Assembly (NCBI GenBank): GCA_950022655.1
Contig: OX465584.1
Location: 52,000,723-52,064,722, forward strand
Direction: 5' to 3'
DNA: 64,000 bases
DNA from: Alentia gelatinosa
Lineage: Eukaryota; Annelida; Polychaeta; Phyllodocida; Polynoidae
The notes beneath the pieces were generated by a model, which was not told the origin of the DNA, made no database searches, and saw only the letters and a program-made list of their open reading frames with translations. Below are positions 31,985 through 43,445 of this stretch, piece after piece; position 1 is the first letter of the stretch, and each line of letters begins with the position of its first letter. The position numbers were made by a program, and so were the translations under genes.

Positions 31985-32312
31985 GGCGCTATAGACCCTA
32001 TTGAGGTATCCCATAATTCAGTCTGTGTACAGGATCCGGTGTTCGCTGGCTGCCATCGTTTTATGGTAATAGACCCTTGACCCATAACCCACAATCATTG
32101 CAGTTTAACGGTTTCCATAAATCTTCAAATTGGGGATCTGATGCCAGAAATGGAAATTTCAGCTATTTCTTCATGTAAATGCGAAATTACATTCAGTTTC
32201 TCCAATTATAAATCAGAAAATTATGGTTCATGCGGTCATGCTGTGGCCAGCCAGTTGGGAGCAAAACCTTTACTTACCCAAGGCGATAATAGGGAGTTTA
32301 GTAACCTCTGTT
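31985..32312 (-). repeat. Interspersed repeat family D (copy 2, inverted)
   Basis: It is the reverse-complement relative of 17496-17835, sharing GCAGTTTAACGGTTTCCATA-like, ATCTTCAAATTGG and GGTGTTCGCTGGCTGCC-like blocks. It ends about 90 bp before the CpG-rich promoter region. Confidence 0.7.
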
Positions 32313-32399
32313 ACCTTTATACTGTCGACCATCTGATAACTGCTTCATGAACTATCAATGGGTCTGTCTCCTATTGAAGCTGCCAAATAGTCACCACAC

Positions 32400-32664
32400 A
32401 AGAGGCCTACTTACACGTGCTGTCCAACACGTGTCCGCACGTGCCCCGCCCTCCACCACTCACTGGTCGTCTCATCAGCCAATCAGAAATCAATACGACA
32501 CGTCAATCGGGCAAGCTCGTCCAATGAGCGTGCAGCGAGGCCGCCCGCTGCGTAAACCTGCGTTGTGAGACCTGAAGTCAACACTGCTGGTTGTCGGTCG
32601 GCGTGTGGCAGACACGTTGGTTGTCGCGGGCTTTTGCGCAGCGTTCAGCGTTCAGCAGACGATC
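32400..32664 (+). promoter_or_regulatory. CpG-rich promoter region with two CCAAT boxes
   Basis: There is an abrupt rise in GC and CpG content. CCAAT occurs at 32479-32483 (in AGCCAATCAG) and 32521-32525. No TATA box was seen. It directly precedes a good first coding exon, which supports a promoter and 5' UTR here; the start site itself cannot be fixed. Confidence 0.6.
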
Positions 32665-32814
32665 ATGGATTGTAAAGGAGGAGGATTCTACCTCGGACCA
32701 GTGGCCGGCCGGCGGATGGCCGTCCTGTGGCTGCTGCTTTACGTGGCCGTGAAGGGCGGGCGACCTGACGGACAGCGGGCGACTGCGTGCTCAGATTCCG
32801 GCGACCGCAGACAG
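32665..32814 (+). CDS. First coding exon of a secreted or membrane protein (partial gene)
   Basis: From the ATG at 32665 the exon encodes about 50 residues: a basic stretch ending in GRRM, a hydrophobic core AVLWLLLYVAV (a signal peptide or signal anchor), then a polar, Gly/Arg-rich segment with one Cys. The frame is open to CAG|GTGGGT, a good splice donor at 32814/32815. An in-frame ATG at 32605 would add 20 residues and cannot be excluded, but the downstream ATG gives a more usual signal-peptide geometry. The CpG-rich upstream DNA with CCAAT boxes fits a promoter. No later exon was recognised in the remaining 31 kb, so the gene is either very long, continues outside, or is lost. The family is not recognised. 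Confidence 0.55.
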
Positions 32815-32974
32815 GTGGGTGGTGGTACTCCAGCACATGGTCGGCGTTTCAGTGTGTAGGCGTAGAGTGGAGCGAGCAGTTCGATGAGGCATGCAGTCAT
32901 TGATACGGAGGTATCTCACAGAACATGAATGTTTTACACTTACAGAGGTATCTCACAGAACATTAATGTTTTAC

Positions 32975-33160
32975 AGTAAAACCCTGCTGAAGGGGATACA
33001 GTAAAACTCCGCTTAAGGGGGGCATCCTCCGTTCCGAGCAAAGTGTCCCCTTAAGCGGAGTGGCTCCTTAAGCGGGGTTAAAATAAACCAGATAAAGATT
33101 TCTGTTCCGAGCAAATTGACCCCTTATTAATAAAGCGGGGTGACCCCTTAAGCGAGGTGT
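32975..33160. mobile_element. AGTAAAACCCCGC hairpin elements, overlapping copies
   Basis: Two starts, ACAGTAAAACCCTGCTGAAG and ACAGTAAAACTCCGCTTAAG, are followed by a series of CCCCTTAAGCGG words in both orientations. It looks like one element inserted into, or rearranged with, another. Confidence 0.7.
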
Positions 33161-33223
33161 ACCAGAAGCGGGCTGTTTTTGTATTTCAAAGTTATCTCAC
33201 ATGTGCGGACATGGTTACTACTC

Positions 33224-33684
33224 ATTATCTCACTCCTGGTATCCCCCCCCCCCCCATAGACTTAACATTTGGAACTTGTATCAAACGCCCATTGAGTAGA
33301 GTAAAACCCCGCTTCTGGGACACCTCCGCTAAGGGGCCCCTTCAGGGGATAATTTTCTCAGAACAGAAATTCTCATTTAGCTTATTTTAACCCTGCTCCA
33401 GTGGTCACCCTGGTTAAAGGGTCACTTAGCTCAGTATGGGGGTGTCGCTTAAGCAGGGTTTTACTGTATATTGAAAAAAATACTCAATGGGCGATTGTGT
33501 CACAGAGGTTAGCCCATTAATCGATGTGAAGGGGGAGATTAATTCAGAAACCTATTCAAGTTTAGGTTCAGAGCTCGGTCCCATCTCATTTGAATCGCTA
33601 CGTAATTCATGCAGCTTCGCCTTGAGAATTGCTATCCGATTCAAACTCGATTGGATACAAGCTCTGACCCTAACCCTCCATAGG
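33224..33684. repeat. Modular foldback element, hairpins A + B1, split by a MITE
   Basis: Module A starts ATTATCTCACTCCTGG and resumes after the insertion at 33469 with TATTGAAAAAAATACTCAAT. It is followed by the joint TTCAGAAACC and B1 with CAGCTTCGCCTTG at the apex. It is co-linear with 1358-1642 apart from the insertion. Confidence 0.85.
33299..33466. mobile_element. AGTAAAACCCCGC MITE nested in module A, TA target duplication
   Basis: The element reads GAGTAAAACCCCGCTT to AAGCAGGGTTTTACTG. It is flanked by TA at 33297-33298 and 33467-33468. Comparison with the uninterrupted copies at 1358 and 2548 shows that the surrounding module A is otherwise continuous, so the ends and the TA target are directly readable. 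TA targets with CAGT-type ends point to a Tc1/mariner-driven MITE (family knowledge). Confidence 0.85.
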
Positions 33685-34037
33685 TATTCTCTATTTTCTA
33701 AGATATTCAACCAGCAACGGATTCATCCATATTTAGGGTTACTAAAAATTTGACTTATGAGCAAGAGGAATTCGCGTCTGAGCAGGTGTGAGTGACTCAA
33801 AGACTGGACTCGGAGGAGTGTAGGTGTGACATAACAGGTGTTACATAACACGTCCATTTGTATGTCAGTCTAGTCCCGTACCGGTACTCATATGAGGACC
33901 CTTCATAAAAGACTATGATAAATGAATTAATAACTTTGTTAATGATCAATGATGGGGATATCATATATATATAACTGACTGAGCGACCGGAGGCTGGTAT
34001 TTGATATTGGGCCGTCCATACGGCGTGCATCTAATGA
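33685..34037. other. Non-coding interval
   Basis: No supported gene was found; there are short repeated GTGTGACATAACAGGTGTTAC words only. Confidence 0.45.
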
Positions 34038-35758
34038 TTTATCCTACCCCTCATATAAAATCCCATAGGCTTAACATTGGGTTTCCGTATGTCACGCTGA
34101 CTGGCATACGGAGTTTTATATGCCACTAGTGGCATACAGCATTGTTATCACGTAATAGTCCAAAATCGAGGAGATAGGGTAGGATAAAATTAAAACCTGA
34201 TTCGTTTTAATCTTGGCCACCGCATTCCACTCCTGAAGTTTTGGCTCTGGACTTCACTTGGCTTCGCCTCATGGAGTCACTATGCCAAACTCCAGTCGTG
34301 GCATACAGTGGCCAAGATTAAAACTCATCCAGTTTTACGATATTATTCCTGTGTACAGGGCGTTATTGTTTAATGATATTCAATTTCGTTCACCGAGACA
34401 AGTCTTACCCGACCAGAGGTTGATTCGTTTGGAATAATTGAGCCAAAGCACACCTGTAACTTCTTCTTTCGTCCCAACTCGATTCGTACCTTTGATCTAT
34501 GATAATGAGATGAGAATAATGAAACATATAATGATTCGTACACCCGCATATCAGTGGTTCCTTTACCTTTTTTCTTATAAAAAGTTCCTTCGGATATTAC
34601 CTTTCTGTGATTCGCTATCAGTAATCTTTACCGCTAAGGTAGGTAATGTAATCCGGTCTCGACAGTTATGTACTCTGACATATGTAATTAAAAAACATAA
34701 TTAGTAGAAACCAAACAAGAGTTAGCCTTGTCAATGTTTATGCCACTATAGGCAGGTTGTGTATTACTATACAAGGCGTTAGTCGAGTGTAGTGAGTAGC
34801 AGACCTGACCGGAATGGTATAAACATTGACAAGGCTAACTCAAGTTCGGTTTCGCATTTATCCTACCCCATCTTACCGATATACAGAGAAAACTTTGTAA
34901 TTATCCATATTAATAGCGTGTTGACACTCATCGAAGGATGGCCACATTTATCAATACTGCCGGTTCTACTTTCGTTACCTTGTCCCTGATTGGTCCGTTT
35001 TTTATTCACCTTGGTGCATAAATAAAACTTTATTCAACGCTCCGTCAATTACACTGAGTCAATGTTAAACCTATGGCGTTTTTTATTAGGAGTAGGATAA
35101 AACATTAAAAAAACGCGGTTGCGACCTGGCATCACCGCTTACCACAGACACGCACTGAGTCAGCTCAGCGCCTACATGCGCGTCGAGGAGGGGAAGAGAT
35201 GGCACCGTGTACGACTCATCACGTTAACTCGTTAATCACAGGCCTTTGCCAAGGGTCCTGACATGAATAATGTACCGCGTAGTGGTGAGCGGAGACCAGA
35301 CCAAAGGTGCACGCACACCTGTAGTAGGCAGGTCATGCACCCGGCTAGGAGTCTGGTACTTTGGTGAAACATGTTTACCTTATTGGGACGGCCTCGCGTA
35401 CCACGTTTGTTTCTATAAAGATAGTCCACAAGTTCTATCGTAAAACTGGATGAGTTTTAATCTTCAACCATTATGCCACTCCTGGAGTTTTATGCGTCTC
35501 CTGGAGTTTTGGCTCCGGATTTCACTCGGCTTCGCCTCATGAAGTCACTATGCCAAACTCCAGTCATGGCATACGGTGGCCAAGATTAAAACGAATCAGG
35601 TTTTGATTTTATCCTACCCCGTCTCCTTGATTTTGGAATATTATGTGATAACAATTCTGTAAGCCATTAGTGGCATATAAAACTCCGTATGCCAGTCAGC
35701 GTGGCATACGGAAACTCAATGTTAAGCCTATGAGATTTTATATTAGGGGTAGGATAAA
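34038..35758. mobile_element. 1.7 kb compound foldback with 0.3 kb inverted arms
   Basis: The left arm, 34038-34340, is module A' (TTTATCCTACCCC to AGGGTAGGATAAA) plus B4 (GTTTTAATCTTGGCCACCG). The right arm, 35437-35758, is its inverse. The interior holds a hairpin at 34720-34840 (AGTTAGCCTTGTCAATGTTT and inverse) and a second A'-type pair, TTTATCCTACCCC at 34857 and GGAGTAGGATAAA at about 35089. No protein-coding region is recognised inside, so it is a non-autonomous compound element. Confidence 0.85.
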
Positions 35759-36369
35759 TAGAGCTACTCCATAGTCAGTAACTATCGACAGAATACACTA
35801 TATAGAGACATAGTTAGTGTGACTGAATGGAATCTGTATAGAGATATAGTGAATATATAGGGATACGATCCGATATTACGGGAGCAATGCTTTTCCAGCA
35901 GGATTGCTAAAGTAAATTAAAAAATAAATTTGTGATCCGATTATAGCCATTGATACCACAATTTTATAGAAGCAACTATCCCCTGCCACACATAGAAACA
36001 TGTGTACTGCATGAGTACTCTTTTTGAGTGAATTCAACAAAGTCCACAAAGAGGGATTTATGATGTAAGTCACAGTGTTCAACAGAAAATCCCCTGGATT
36101 GATTGAATTAACTTTTTCTTGCATTATCTGTAATTGTTGTCGATTTGGTGCACGTATACATGTCCTATTTATAGTGGGATTATATGTCGATCCACGCATA
36201 AACATCAGAGAAACGTATGATTAGATGATTAATTAAAAATAGATGATAAAAAAACGCATAAATATGAATCATGGAATTTAAGAAGTCTGTATTAACTCCC
36301 CAAGTATATGCATGCACCAAGAATTTGCTGAGGGTGTAAGAGAAGAACACCATTACAAAGTTTTAGTGA
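35759..36369. other. AT-rich non-coding stretch
   Basis: A minus-strand open run of 109 codons (35876-36205) has no recognisable motif or coding bias. Nothing else was seen. Confidence 0.4.
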
Positions 36370-36509
36370 ACGAGAATATGTACTGCTCCTTCTTTGCTCT
36401 ATTGTGTAAGGGAAAGGTGGGAGGGTGTGTGTGGGGCGCGCGGGGGGCGGGGGGGGGGGGGGGGTCAAGAAATTAAGAAATTCTGCGTACATAGTTTATG
36501 GATGGCCCC
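36370..36509. mobile_element. MITE with GGGCCATCC end (copy 2)
   Basis: The right end reads ACATAGTTTATGGATGGCCC. The interior TCTTTGCTCTATTGTGTAAG and G-tract (36437-36462) match 4275-4427. The left end is degraded. Confidence 0.65.
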
Positions 36510-36567
36510 TTACTACATTACAAAGTGAATATGTACTGCCAGAGGGTCGGGAGTAAGATAGAAATTG

Positions 36568-36814
36568 GTAAGTGTTTGGTCTGTGTCCTCGTTCGCCATA
36601 GAGTTTGGAGTGCGCGGTAATATGAACGAGGCGATAGCCGAATGAATATTCTGAAGCACTCCAAACGAGATGGCGAATAGGGACTCAGACCAAACACGGA
36701 TATCTTTCTTTTATCTTAACCTTGAAATATCTATCAGTTTATCACCCGTTGAGTATGTGTTACTATAGTCGCAATATTAAGTCTATGGGAAAAATACCAG
36801 GGGAGAGATAAATA
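36568..36814. repeat. Modular foldback element, hairpins B3 + A (inverted)
   Basis: The B3 palindrome has arms AAGTGTTTGGTCTG / CAGACCAAACAC with TTCGCCAT and ATGGCGAA inside. It is followed by module A in inverse, ending ACCAGGGGAGAGATAAAT. B3 also occurs near 49.68, 55.17 and 57.51 kb. Confidence 0.8.
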
Positions 36815-37119
36815 ATGAGTCCTCCCTCCATTCTATCCTTTCCTTTAGCGCTCTAGTCCCGCTTTTTCTCGCCCTCCATTTCTGTTGACGTTTGGGGCGA
36901 GCAGGGAGTCCAGTGTGCTTTCACTCGGCGCTCTGACTGTAACCTGTGAAAAATGAGAGATCATATCACTGTTTGGCAATCCCGAAACGCAGCACTAACT
37001 ATCGTATAGCTACCCATCAACGTGCGTGACAGGTCGATATCACTCCAACTGGTGACGACTGCTTCAGTGCCGTGCGATCCAATCGTTCCTTGCTATCATC
37101 CGTAGTATAGAGCATAGTT

Positions 37120-37460
37120 ATTGTTTGTATTGAGGCATAGTTATTGTTATTATTGCTCCCGACGCCAAACAAAATACAATTTCAGCCTTGTCTGACGATT
37201 ATCTATGGATTATGACAATTGATAATAGGGGGAAACTATGTTCCGGTGAGAATAAGTCAAAGTTACGAGGTAAGGCGTGGAAAAATTACTTTCCTTATTC
37301 TTATATACCTTCAATTGTCGGCTAATATCGATAAAAACAGAAGGTCTCTCATAGGTATATAGGAATAGTGGTTGTCCCCCGACTACAGTGGCGCTATCTT
37401 ACAATTTCGTGGTGGATGATAGCGGAACTAGCAATCATTCTGTGTCCTATATGGTGGTTA
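37120..37460 (+). repeat. TATAGGGCA MITE, partial and interrupted copy
   Basis: It carries TTTCAGCCTTGTCTGACGAT, TTGTCCCCCGACTACAGTGG and GCGGAACTAGCAATCATTCT blocks, matching 7559-7818 with an inserted stretch near 37245-37360. Confidence 0.6.
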
Positions 37461-37494
37461 TAACATTACGACATTGGGACACACCCAGTGAGTC

Positions 37495-37926
37495 AAGGCA
37501 GCGATTTCCGGAATCGCTAACAAAAAATGACGTGTATGTGAGATATTATTTCAGAGTGATATCTCACACCGGGAATTTAGCATCTAAAAACAATAATCAA
37601 GTGAAATATGAAATAATAGCTTTCATACACTCCATTTCGTGTTGACGATTTAGGAAATCGCTGTGTTTCTCGCTTGGTGTGTCTCGGCTTTAGGAATTCC
37701 TTATGCAGTGAAGGCAGCGATAGCTGGAATCGCCAAAACAAATTGGCGTGTATGTGAGATAGTATTTCATAGGAATATCTCCTGCCTATGATTTAGCATC
37801 TTAGAAGCAATAATCAGGTGAAATATGAAATAATAGCTCACATAAAGGCCATTTTGTGTTGGCGATTACAGAACTCGCTGTGTTTCTCGCTTGGTGTGTC
37901 TCGGCTTTAGGGATTCCTTAGATTCC
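37495..37926 (+). repeat. Tandem duplication, 216 bp unit
   Basis: AAGGCAGCGAT starts at 37495 and 37711. Both units end in GCTGTGTTTCTCGCTTGGTG plus TGTCTCGGCTTTAGG. Each unit is itself partly palindromic (GCGATTTCC / GGAAATCGC in unit 1). Confidence 0.85.
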
Positions 37927-38521
37927 TCTCCGCTTTGCACCTGTTCCTAAAAGTTGTGTTGAAAAGCTGGCAACAGATGAGTAGCCCCGGAGGGTGTTTT
38001 TCTGTCATAGTAGTATGGGCAATACATATGGGCGAGCGAGCAGGCGCATGGGCAATGATTATTTACGATAATGTCCATCCACCCTCACTCGCATTATACA
38101 AGCGAATTTGCGAGCGAAAATGGCCAAACCCCGATTATCTCAAAAAGTCTATCAAAGTCAGCCACCATGGACTTGCCTGCTATTGGTATTTGTCACATAG
38201 CTCTGCAATATTACGACCATTTTATTTTTTTTGATCATTTCTTTTATTACTGTCATTTTTCAGGTACACAAAATTGACAAGTACAAAGTATTTGTATAAT
38301 CGACGATGACAGTGAAATAAAAGGCGTCTTTATTGCGTCAGCTTGTTAACAGCTGGTTTTCATCGCTTAGGCCTAGCCATTACGAAGATCAACACCAGCG
38401 TTTATTTATCACATATCAGAATTACGTAACTACATCATATGAAGAGTAACTACCAAGAACTTGCCATGGTCAATCGTAATCATCGTTTTCTTAGCGAAAG
38501 TTTGTAGGTTGAGATATTGAG

Positions 38522-38523
<2 letters not shown>
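37927..38523. other. Non-coding stretch
   Basis: A run of 99 codons at 37935-38234 carries no recognisable domain. No gene is supported. Confidence 0.4.

Positions 38524-38612
<89 letters not shown>
38524..38612. repeat. (TA)n microsatellite
   Basis: About 85 bp of almost uninterrupted TA. Confidence 0.97.
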
Positions 38613-39240
38613 TGATAGACTGATACCTCTCGCTCGAAGCACAAAAAGTGCGAGATACATACAACTGAAAAACACTCCCCTGTATACTGACAACAAACCT
38701 ATTCCCTACCACACAGCTGCAACGTCATCAAAACCTGGTATATTCTAATGAAGCCAAACAAACATCGTTTAATGGCTATGTAGACTAACGACCTACACCC
38801 CTTACATGGGGGATCCATATATTTCACAAGGCTGAACATTCGATCCGCACTATTGATTGTATGAATAACGCATGATTTGAATTTATGGCGACTTTGGCGA
38901 TGTCCTTATCGATTGAGAATAACCCGACTGGCAGTAGAGGCTAAGGTCTACCCGGAGGAAACACCCTGCGATCCATGAGGCTATTTAAGAAGGGTGTGTG
39001 TGCTGTAATTGCCGTCCACTGCCCTCCGCAACCAACCCAGAAAAAGCCATTTTCCACTGGCCGACGAAAACAACATCGATTAAAGGGATGATTCTACCAG
39101 GACGTGTGATATATCCCGATCATGGCCGATTTGTGGACTCGCTAAGTCGGGATGAATCGTGTGCGAATATCTGATTAAATCGTGTTGGCGGACGAGCCCC
39201 CCTTTGAGCAACAATGTAGGTCACATACTTAGACAGAACT
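38613..39240. other. Non-coding stretch
   Basis: No gene was seen. TTTTCCACTGGCCGACGAAA near 39050 is shared with 39618-39640 and, inverted, with 51320-51340. It resembles the end of the MITE at 54247-54442. Confidence 0.5.
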
Positions 39241-39583
39241 GCATCGAGAATCGTATAAATACACAATACTCCAATCGTTTGAACGGGCCATAATCGTCAC
39301 TCGGCTTCGCCTCGATGACGATTGCGGCCCATCAAAACTCGTGGAGTTTTGTGTATTTTACGATTCGAGTGTGGTTCTGGATTTATCTCACCCCTTTTTA
39401 CGACATAATATCATCAAAATTTCACAATAATTAGAATGGACTTAGCAAGTCCATATTGATGTCATCTCAAATTCACTACACAACGGCCGTGGCTTAGTAT
39501 TGTCACTTCACGGGGGTGATCGTTGAGTATTTTTTTCTAATGTTATTCCTATGGCTAAACTTGTACCAGGGGTTAGATAAATT
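39241..39583. repeat. Modular foldback element, hairpins B2 + A (inverted)
   Basis: B2 (GTATAAATACACAATACTCC with apex GTCACTCGGCTTCGCCTCG) precedes module A (GATTTATCTCACCCC to ACCAGGGGTTAGATAAAT). The A-module centre has CAACGGCCGTGGC. It is the inverse of 22167-22495. Confidence 0.85.
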
Positions 39584-40194
39584 GGGATAAGTACACAACC
39601 AAATTTATCCTGATTCATCAAGACACAGCCCTTTCCACTGGCCGACAAAAACGGCGCAGATATTTTTGAGTTCCCCTAAAAATCTATCGGTGGTGCCATC
39701 GACAGTGCATCAGTATCACATTATCGGCGAGGGTAGTAGTTTTCACTCAGTGACTAAGTTTTCACTCAGTGTTCACAGTTTATAGATCTTCAGATCCCCG
39801 ATAAAATCAAGGGGCTTTGATTCTGTCAGTCAGGAAAAAAAAACCTGTCGGTGGTGCCACATTTCATAATCTATACACAATTAATCAGTGAGCGCTTCTC
39901 TCAATGCCTGTTTCCATTCACCGATCTGGCCATGCTGTACATGCTACAAAACGAGATGGGGAATTATTGTTTTTTATGGAACAAAGCCCTAGGCTGAGTT
40001 TCGTAAATAACACCAATTCCGATCGGGTTTTGTAGCATGTACAAGAATGGTGGGTCGTTATATATATTTATCATATACCCAAAATTAATAAAATATTACC
40101 GTATATTGGCATAGAGGACATCGTGAAAGCTAAAACACTGCTGATGTTTCAATGTGTGCAGTATAACAGTTGGTACAAGTTGGTACAAGTTTAG
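39584..40194. other. Non-coding stretch with MITE-end fragments
   Basis: CCACTGGCCGACAAAAACGG with TTTTTGAGTTCCCC at 39618-39665 matches the terminal repeat of 54247-54442. ATCTATCGGTGGTGCCA recurs near 39847. No gene was seen. Confidence 0.5.
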
Positions 40195-40350
40195 ATAAAT
40201 CCAGAACCGCACTCGAATCGTATAAATAGACAATACTCCACTCGTTTGGTTGTGCCATAATCGTCACTCGGCTCCGCCTCGATGACGATTGCGGCCCCTC
40301 CGAACTCGTGGAGTATTATCTATTTATATGATTCTTGATGCAGTTCTATA
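40195..40350. repeat. Hairpin B2, with only the edge of module A
   Basis: TTAGATAAATCCAGAACCG leads straight into B2 (GTATAAATAGACAATACTCC, apex TCACTCGGCTCCGCCTCGAT). Module A is reduced to its last bases. Confidence 0.8.
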
Positions 40351-41497
40351 TTATAAATCTGCACAGGGATCAATATACAATTCATACTGAATAGGGAGCA
40401 TCAGTACGTAATTATCAAATATATACTGCATGGGTATATAATAAAACGTAAAAATCGATCAATGGTTCTCGACCTGATCGGTGGCGAATAATCGGCCAGT
40501 TGAAAATATCTTAAAACCGTGCCCGCACCATCCGACCGCAGCCCTCAATGCGGGAGAGATCTATAGGCCATTTGCGCGCAATCTATTGCGAGCTTCACTT
40601 CTGCAGCAGAAGCCGGCAGATCTATAGACCATTTAACGGTATCTTATCCGCTACACGCTCCATCCTCCGCTACCGTCTGGGCTGCGGTTCACCTCTTGAC
40701 GGTCTGGCCTGAGACGGACGACAGAACTCCGTCACTTTCCTAGACCATCCTTACTCCTCATACTTTATCCTACCCTCATATAAATCTCCATAGACTTAAC
40801 ATGGTGTGACGGTATGCCACAGTTACGCCATAGAATATATCTATATGCCACTGGTGACATATGACCTGTCATCATTTTTCTTCACCCGCATCATATGTAT
40901 TGTATAATTGTTAGTCATTTGTGACCACTGTAATTGTTAGTATTACTGTAATACTCAAGTGTGATCCGTTTGTTATTGTTATCTAGTTGTTTCACAATTA
41001 TATACAAATGGGACCTGGTTGGTAATACGTTGATCTAAATTATAGAAAGAACACTGTCACAGGTAGCGATGGCAGATCGGGGTCATGTACCATCGAATCA
41101 ACCCAATAAAAAATACAAAACAAAAAAAAACCTAAAAAACATGTGACAGGGTATGTTCAAATCTAAACATTACTCAATTTCCTTTAATTGACCGGCGAAG
41201 TCGACCCGTTTTAGTTTAGATAAGACAGTTTCATATTAAAAAGAAATGTTTGACTAGTTAACCTTTAGACGGGTAAATGAGCAGATTTGGAAAATAAGTC
41301 CAGTGGGTAGGGTATAGGGCTAGGCCTAGGGTTGGGGTTAGTACTACGGATAAGGATAGACATAGGGTTAGGGGAAGAGTTTTCTGTTTGTTTTCTTTCC
41401 CCGAAAAAGACCAAATTTGAAGCCAAGATAACATACCTACTACTAAGTATAGTATTTTTCCACAATTGTATCAATAAGATACTTCGGTTGACAAGAT
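40351..41497. other. Non-coding stretch with an A' half-module
   Basis: TTTATCCTACCCTCATATAA at 40763 starts a half module like that at 34038. The rest shows no gene or other repeat. Confidence 0.5.
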
Positions 41498-41582
41498 TTA
41501 AAACGAGTCGAGTTCATTACGGGTCGAGTTCTTCTGATGAGTCGAGTTCTTTACGGGTCGAGTTCGTTTTGGGTCGAGTTCT
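41498..41582 (+). repeat. Short tandem repeat GGGTCGAGTTCTTTAC
   Basis: Five irregular units of 15-20 bp are built on GTCGAGTTC. Confidence 0.8.
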
Positions 41583-42540
41583 CCAGTATTCATCATGTCT
41601 ACTCTAATACCATTGGCGTATCTGGTCGGCCGTGGCGGATGGCCCGTTGGAGAAACTAATAAACCATGACTATTTTGAAATTTTATAATTACCAGATGAC
41701 GTATAAATAGATTTTTTCCACAGGCTGGTTTCGCACCCCATCTGCCTGGTTACACAATGCCTGCAGCCAAACAAACACCTGGCAACGTGTTCTTTATCAT
41801 TGGATCACTGTGTGTATGAACGTAATTTGTCTAAAATGTTGTATAGATGTATCTCCAGTGAAATGACATTGATCGCATCGTGTCTCCTTGGTATCCGAGC
41901 TCCAATTTGGTGGGTTCTGCATGAATATTGCCCCAGAAATACCTCAGATATGATTTAGATAAGACAGGAACACCACGGGTGGCTGTACAATAATACATTG
42001 GCTATCCTAGATATCATATGCCTATCTTTATCTATGGAAAACTGAGACAGTTATCAATTCTAGAGTTTTACAGCCCAGACTCATTAATACAATGGCCTAG
42101 TTTGTTCCAACAATCTAGTCTTTAAAAAGAATATCCACTCCTGCAATCACACCCACCGTTCACACTCTAGGTGTGATTGCTACGTGTCTCTATAGGCATG
42201 AGGCCTTGTTTGTCCCTGCGACGGCCGGGATAAACGACGGAATTCTTTAAAACAAATTCTAAGCGAATTAGTCGCAATTTTAAAGTTTACAAGCGTGGAC
42301 AGTCATTCTCTGAACATAAGTGTCGAACAGGACGATACAACTATTCATATTGCTTATCATCGATGTGTCCTAGAACGGTACCAATGGAGAAAAAATGTTC
42401 AAAACATATCCTGAACTTAGTCTAAACAAAAGGGAAGTATAATGCACACATTCCACTAGATTGTTATCATTAAGCCGCAACTAGCTACAACGATCCGGTT
42501 CCGTTGGATCTACCCGAGATGAATGGCTTGAGGTTGCCTT
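41583..42540. other. Non-coding stretch
   Basis: A small inverted pair, CTGCAATCACACCC...TAGGTGTGATTGC, lies at 42140-42181. No gene is supported. Confidence 0.45.
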
Positions 42541-43445
42541 GAAGGGTAAAGTGGAATTCACACATTGGGATTCATGTACCTCACAGGGTGTTTGTCTGAG
42601 ACAGATCCGGCTGAGATTCTGTACCCTGTTAAGTGGGATTCACACGATGGGATTCGCGTACCTCACAGGGCGTTTGTCTGAGACAGATCCGGCTGTGATT
42701 CTGTACCCTGTTAAGTGGGATTCACACGATGGGATTGGCGTACCTCACAGGGCGTTTGTCTGAGACAGATCCGGCTGAGATTCTGTACCCTGTTAAGTGG
42801 GATTCACACGATGGGATTCGCGTACCTCACAGGGCGTTTGTCTGAGACAAATACGACTGACATTCTGTACCCTGTTAAGCGGGATTCACACGGTGGGATT
42901 CACGTACCTTACAGGGCGTTTGTCTGAGACAAATACGGCTGAGATTCTGTACCCTGTTAAGTGGGATTCACACGATGGGATTCACGTACCTCACAGGGCG
43001 TTTGTCTGAGACAAATACAACTGACATTCTGTACCCTGTTAAGCGGGATTCACACGATGGGATTCGCGTACCTCACAAGGCATTTGTCTGAGACAAATAC
43101 GGCTGAGATTCTGTACCCTGGTAAGCGGGATTCACACGGTGGGATTCACGTACCTCACAAGGCGTCTGTCTGAGACAAATACGACTGAGATTCTGTACCC
43201 TGTTAAGCGGGATTCACACGGTGGGATTCATGTACCTCACAAGGCGTTTGTCTGAGACAAATCTGGCTTAGATTCTGCACTCTGTTAAGTGGGATTCATG
43301 CAGTGGATTTCATGTACCTCACAGGGTATTTGATTGAGAAAAGTTCGGTTGAGATTCTGCACCACAGTAAAGTGGGATTCACACGGTGGGATTCACATAC
43401 ATCTAAGGATGTTTGTCTGAGACAAATCCCGCTGAGATTCTGTAT
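42541..43445 (+). repeat. 82 bp minisatellite
   Basis: About 11 units of 82 bp contain GGGATTCACACGATGGGATT, TACCTCACAGGGCGTTTGTC and GAGATTCTGTACCCTGTTAA. Inner units are nearly identical; units at both edges diverge. Each unit is free of stops in enough frames to give overlapping 70-codon runs, which are artefacts. One diverged unit lies at about 50475-50560. Confidence 0.95.

Noticed and set aside
42541..43445. Repeated 70-codon frames as a gene family
   Set aside because: The frames recur every 82 or 164 bp simply because the unit does; adjacent copies are in different frames.
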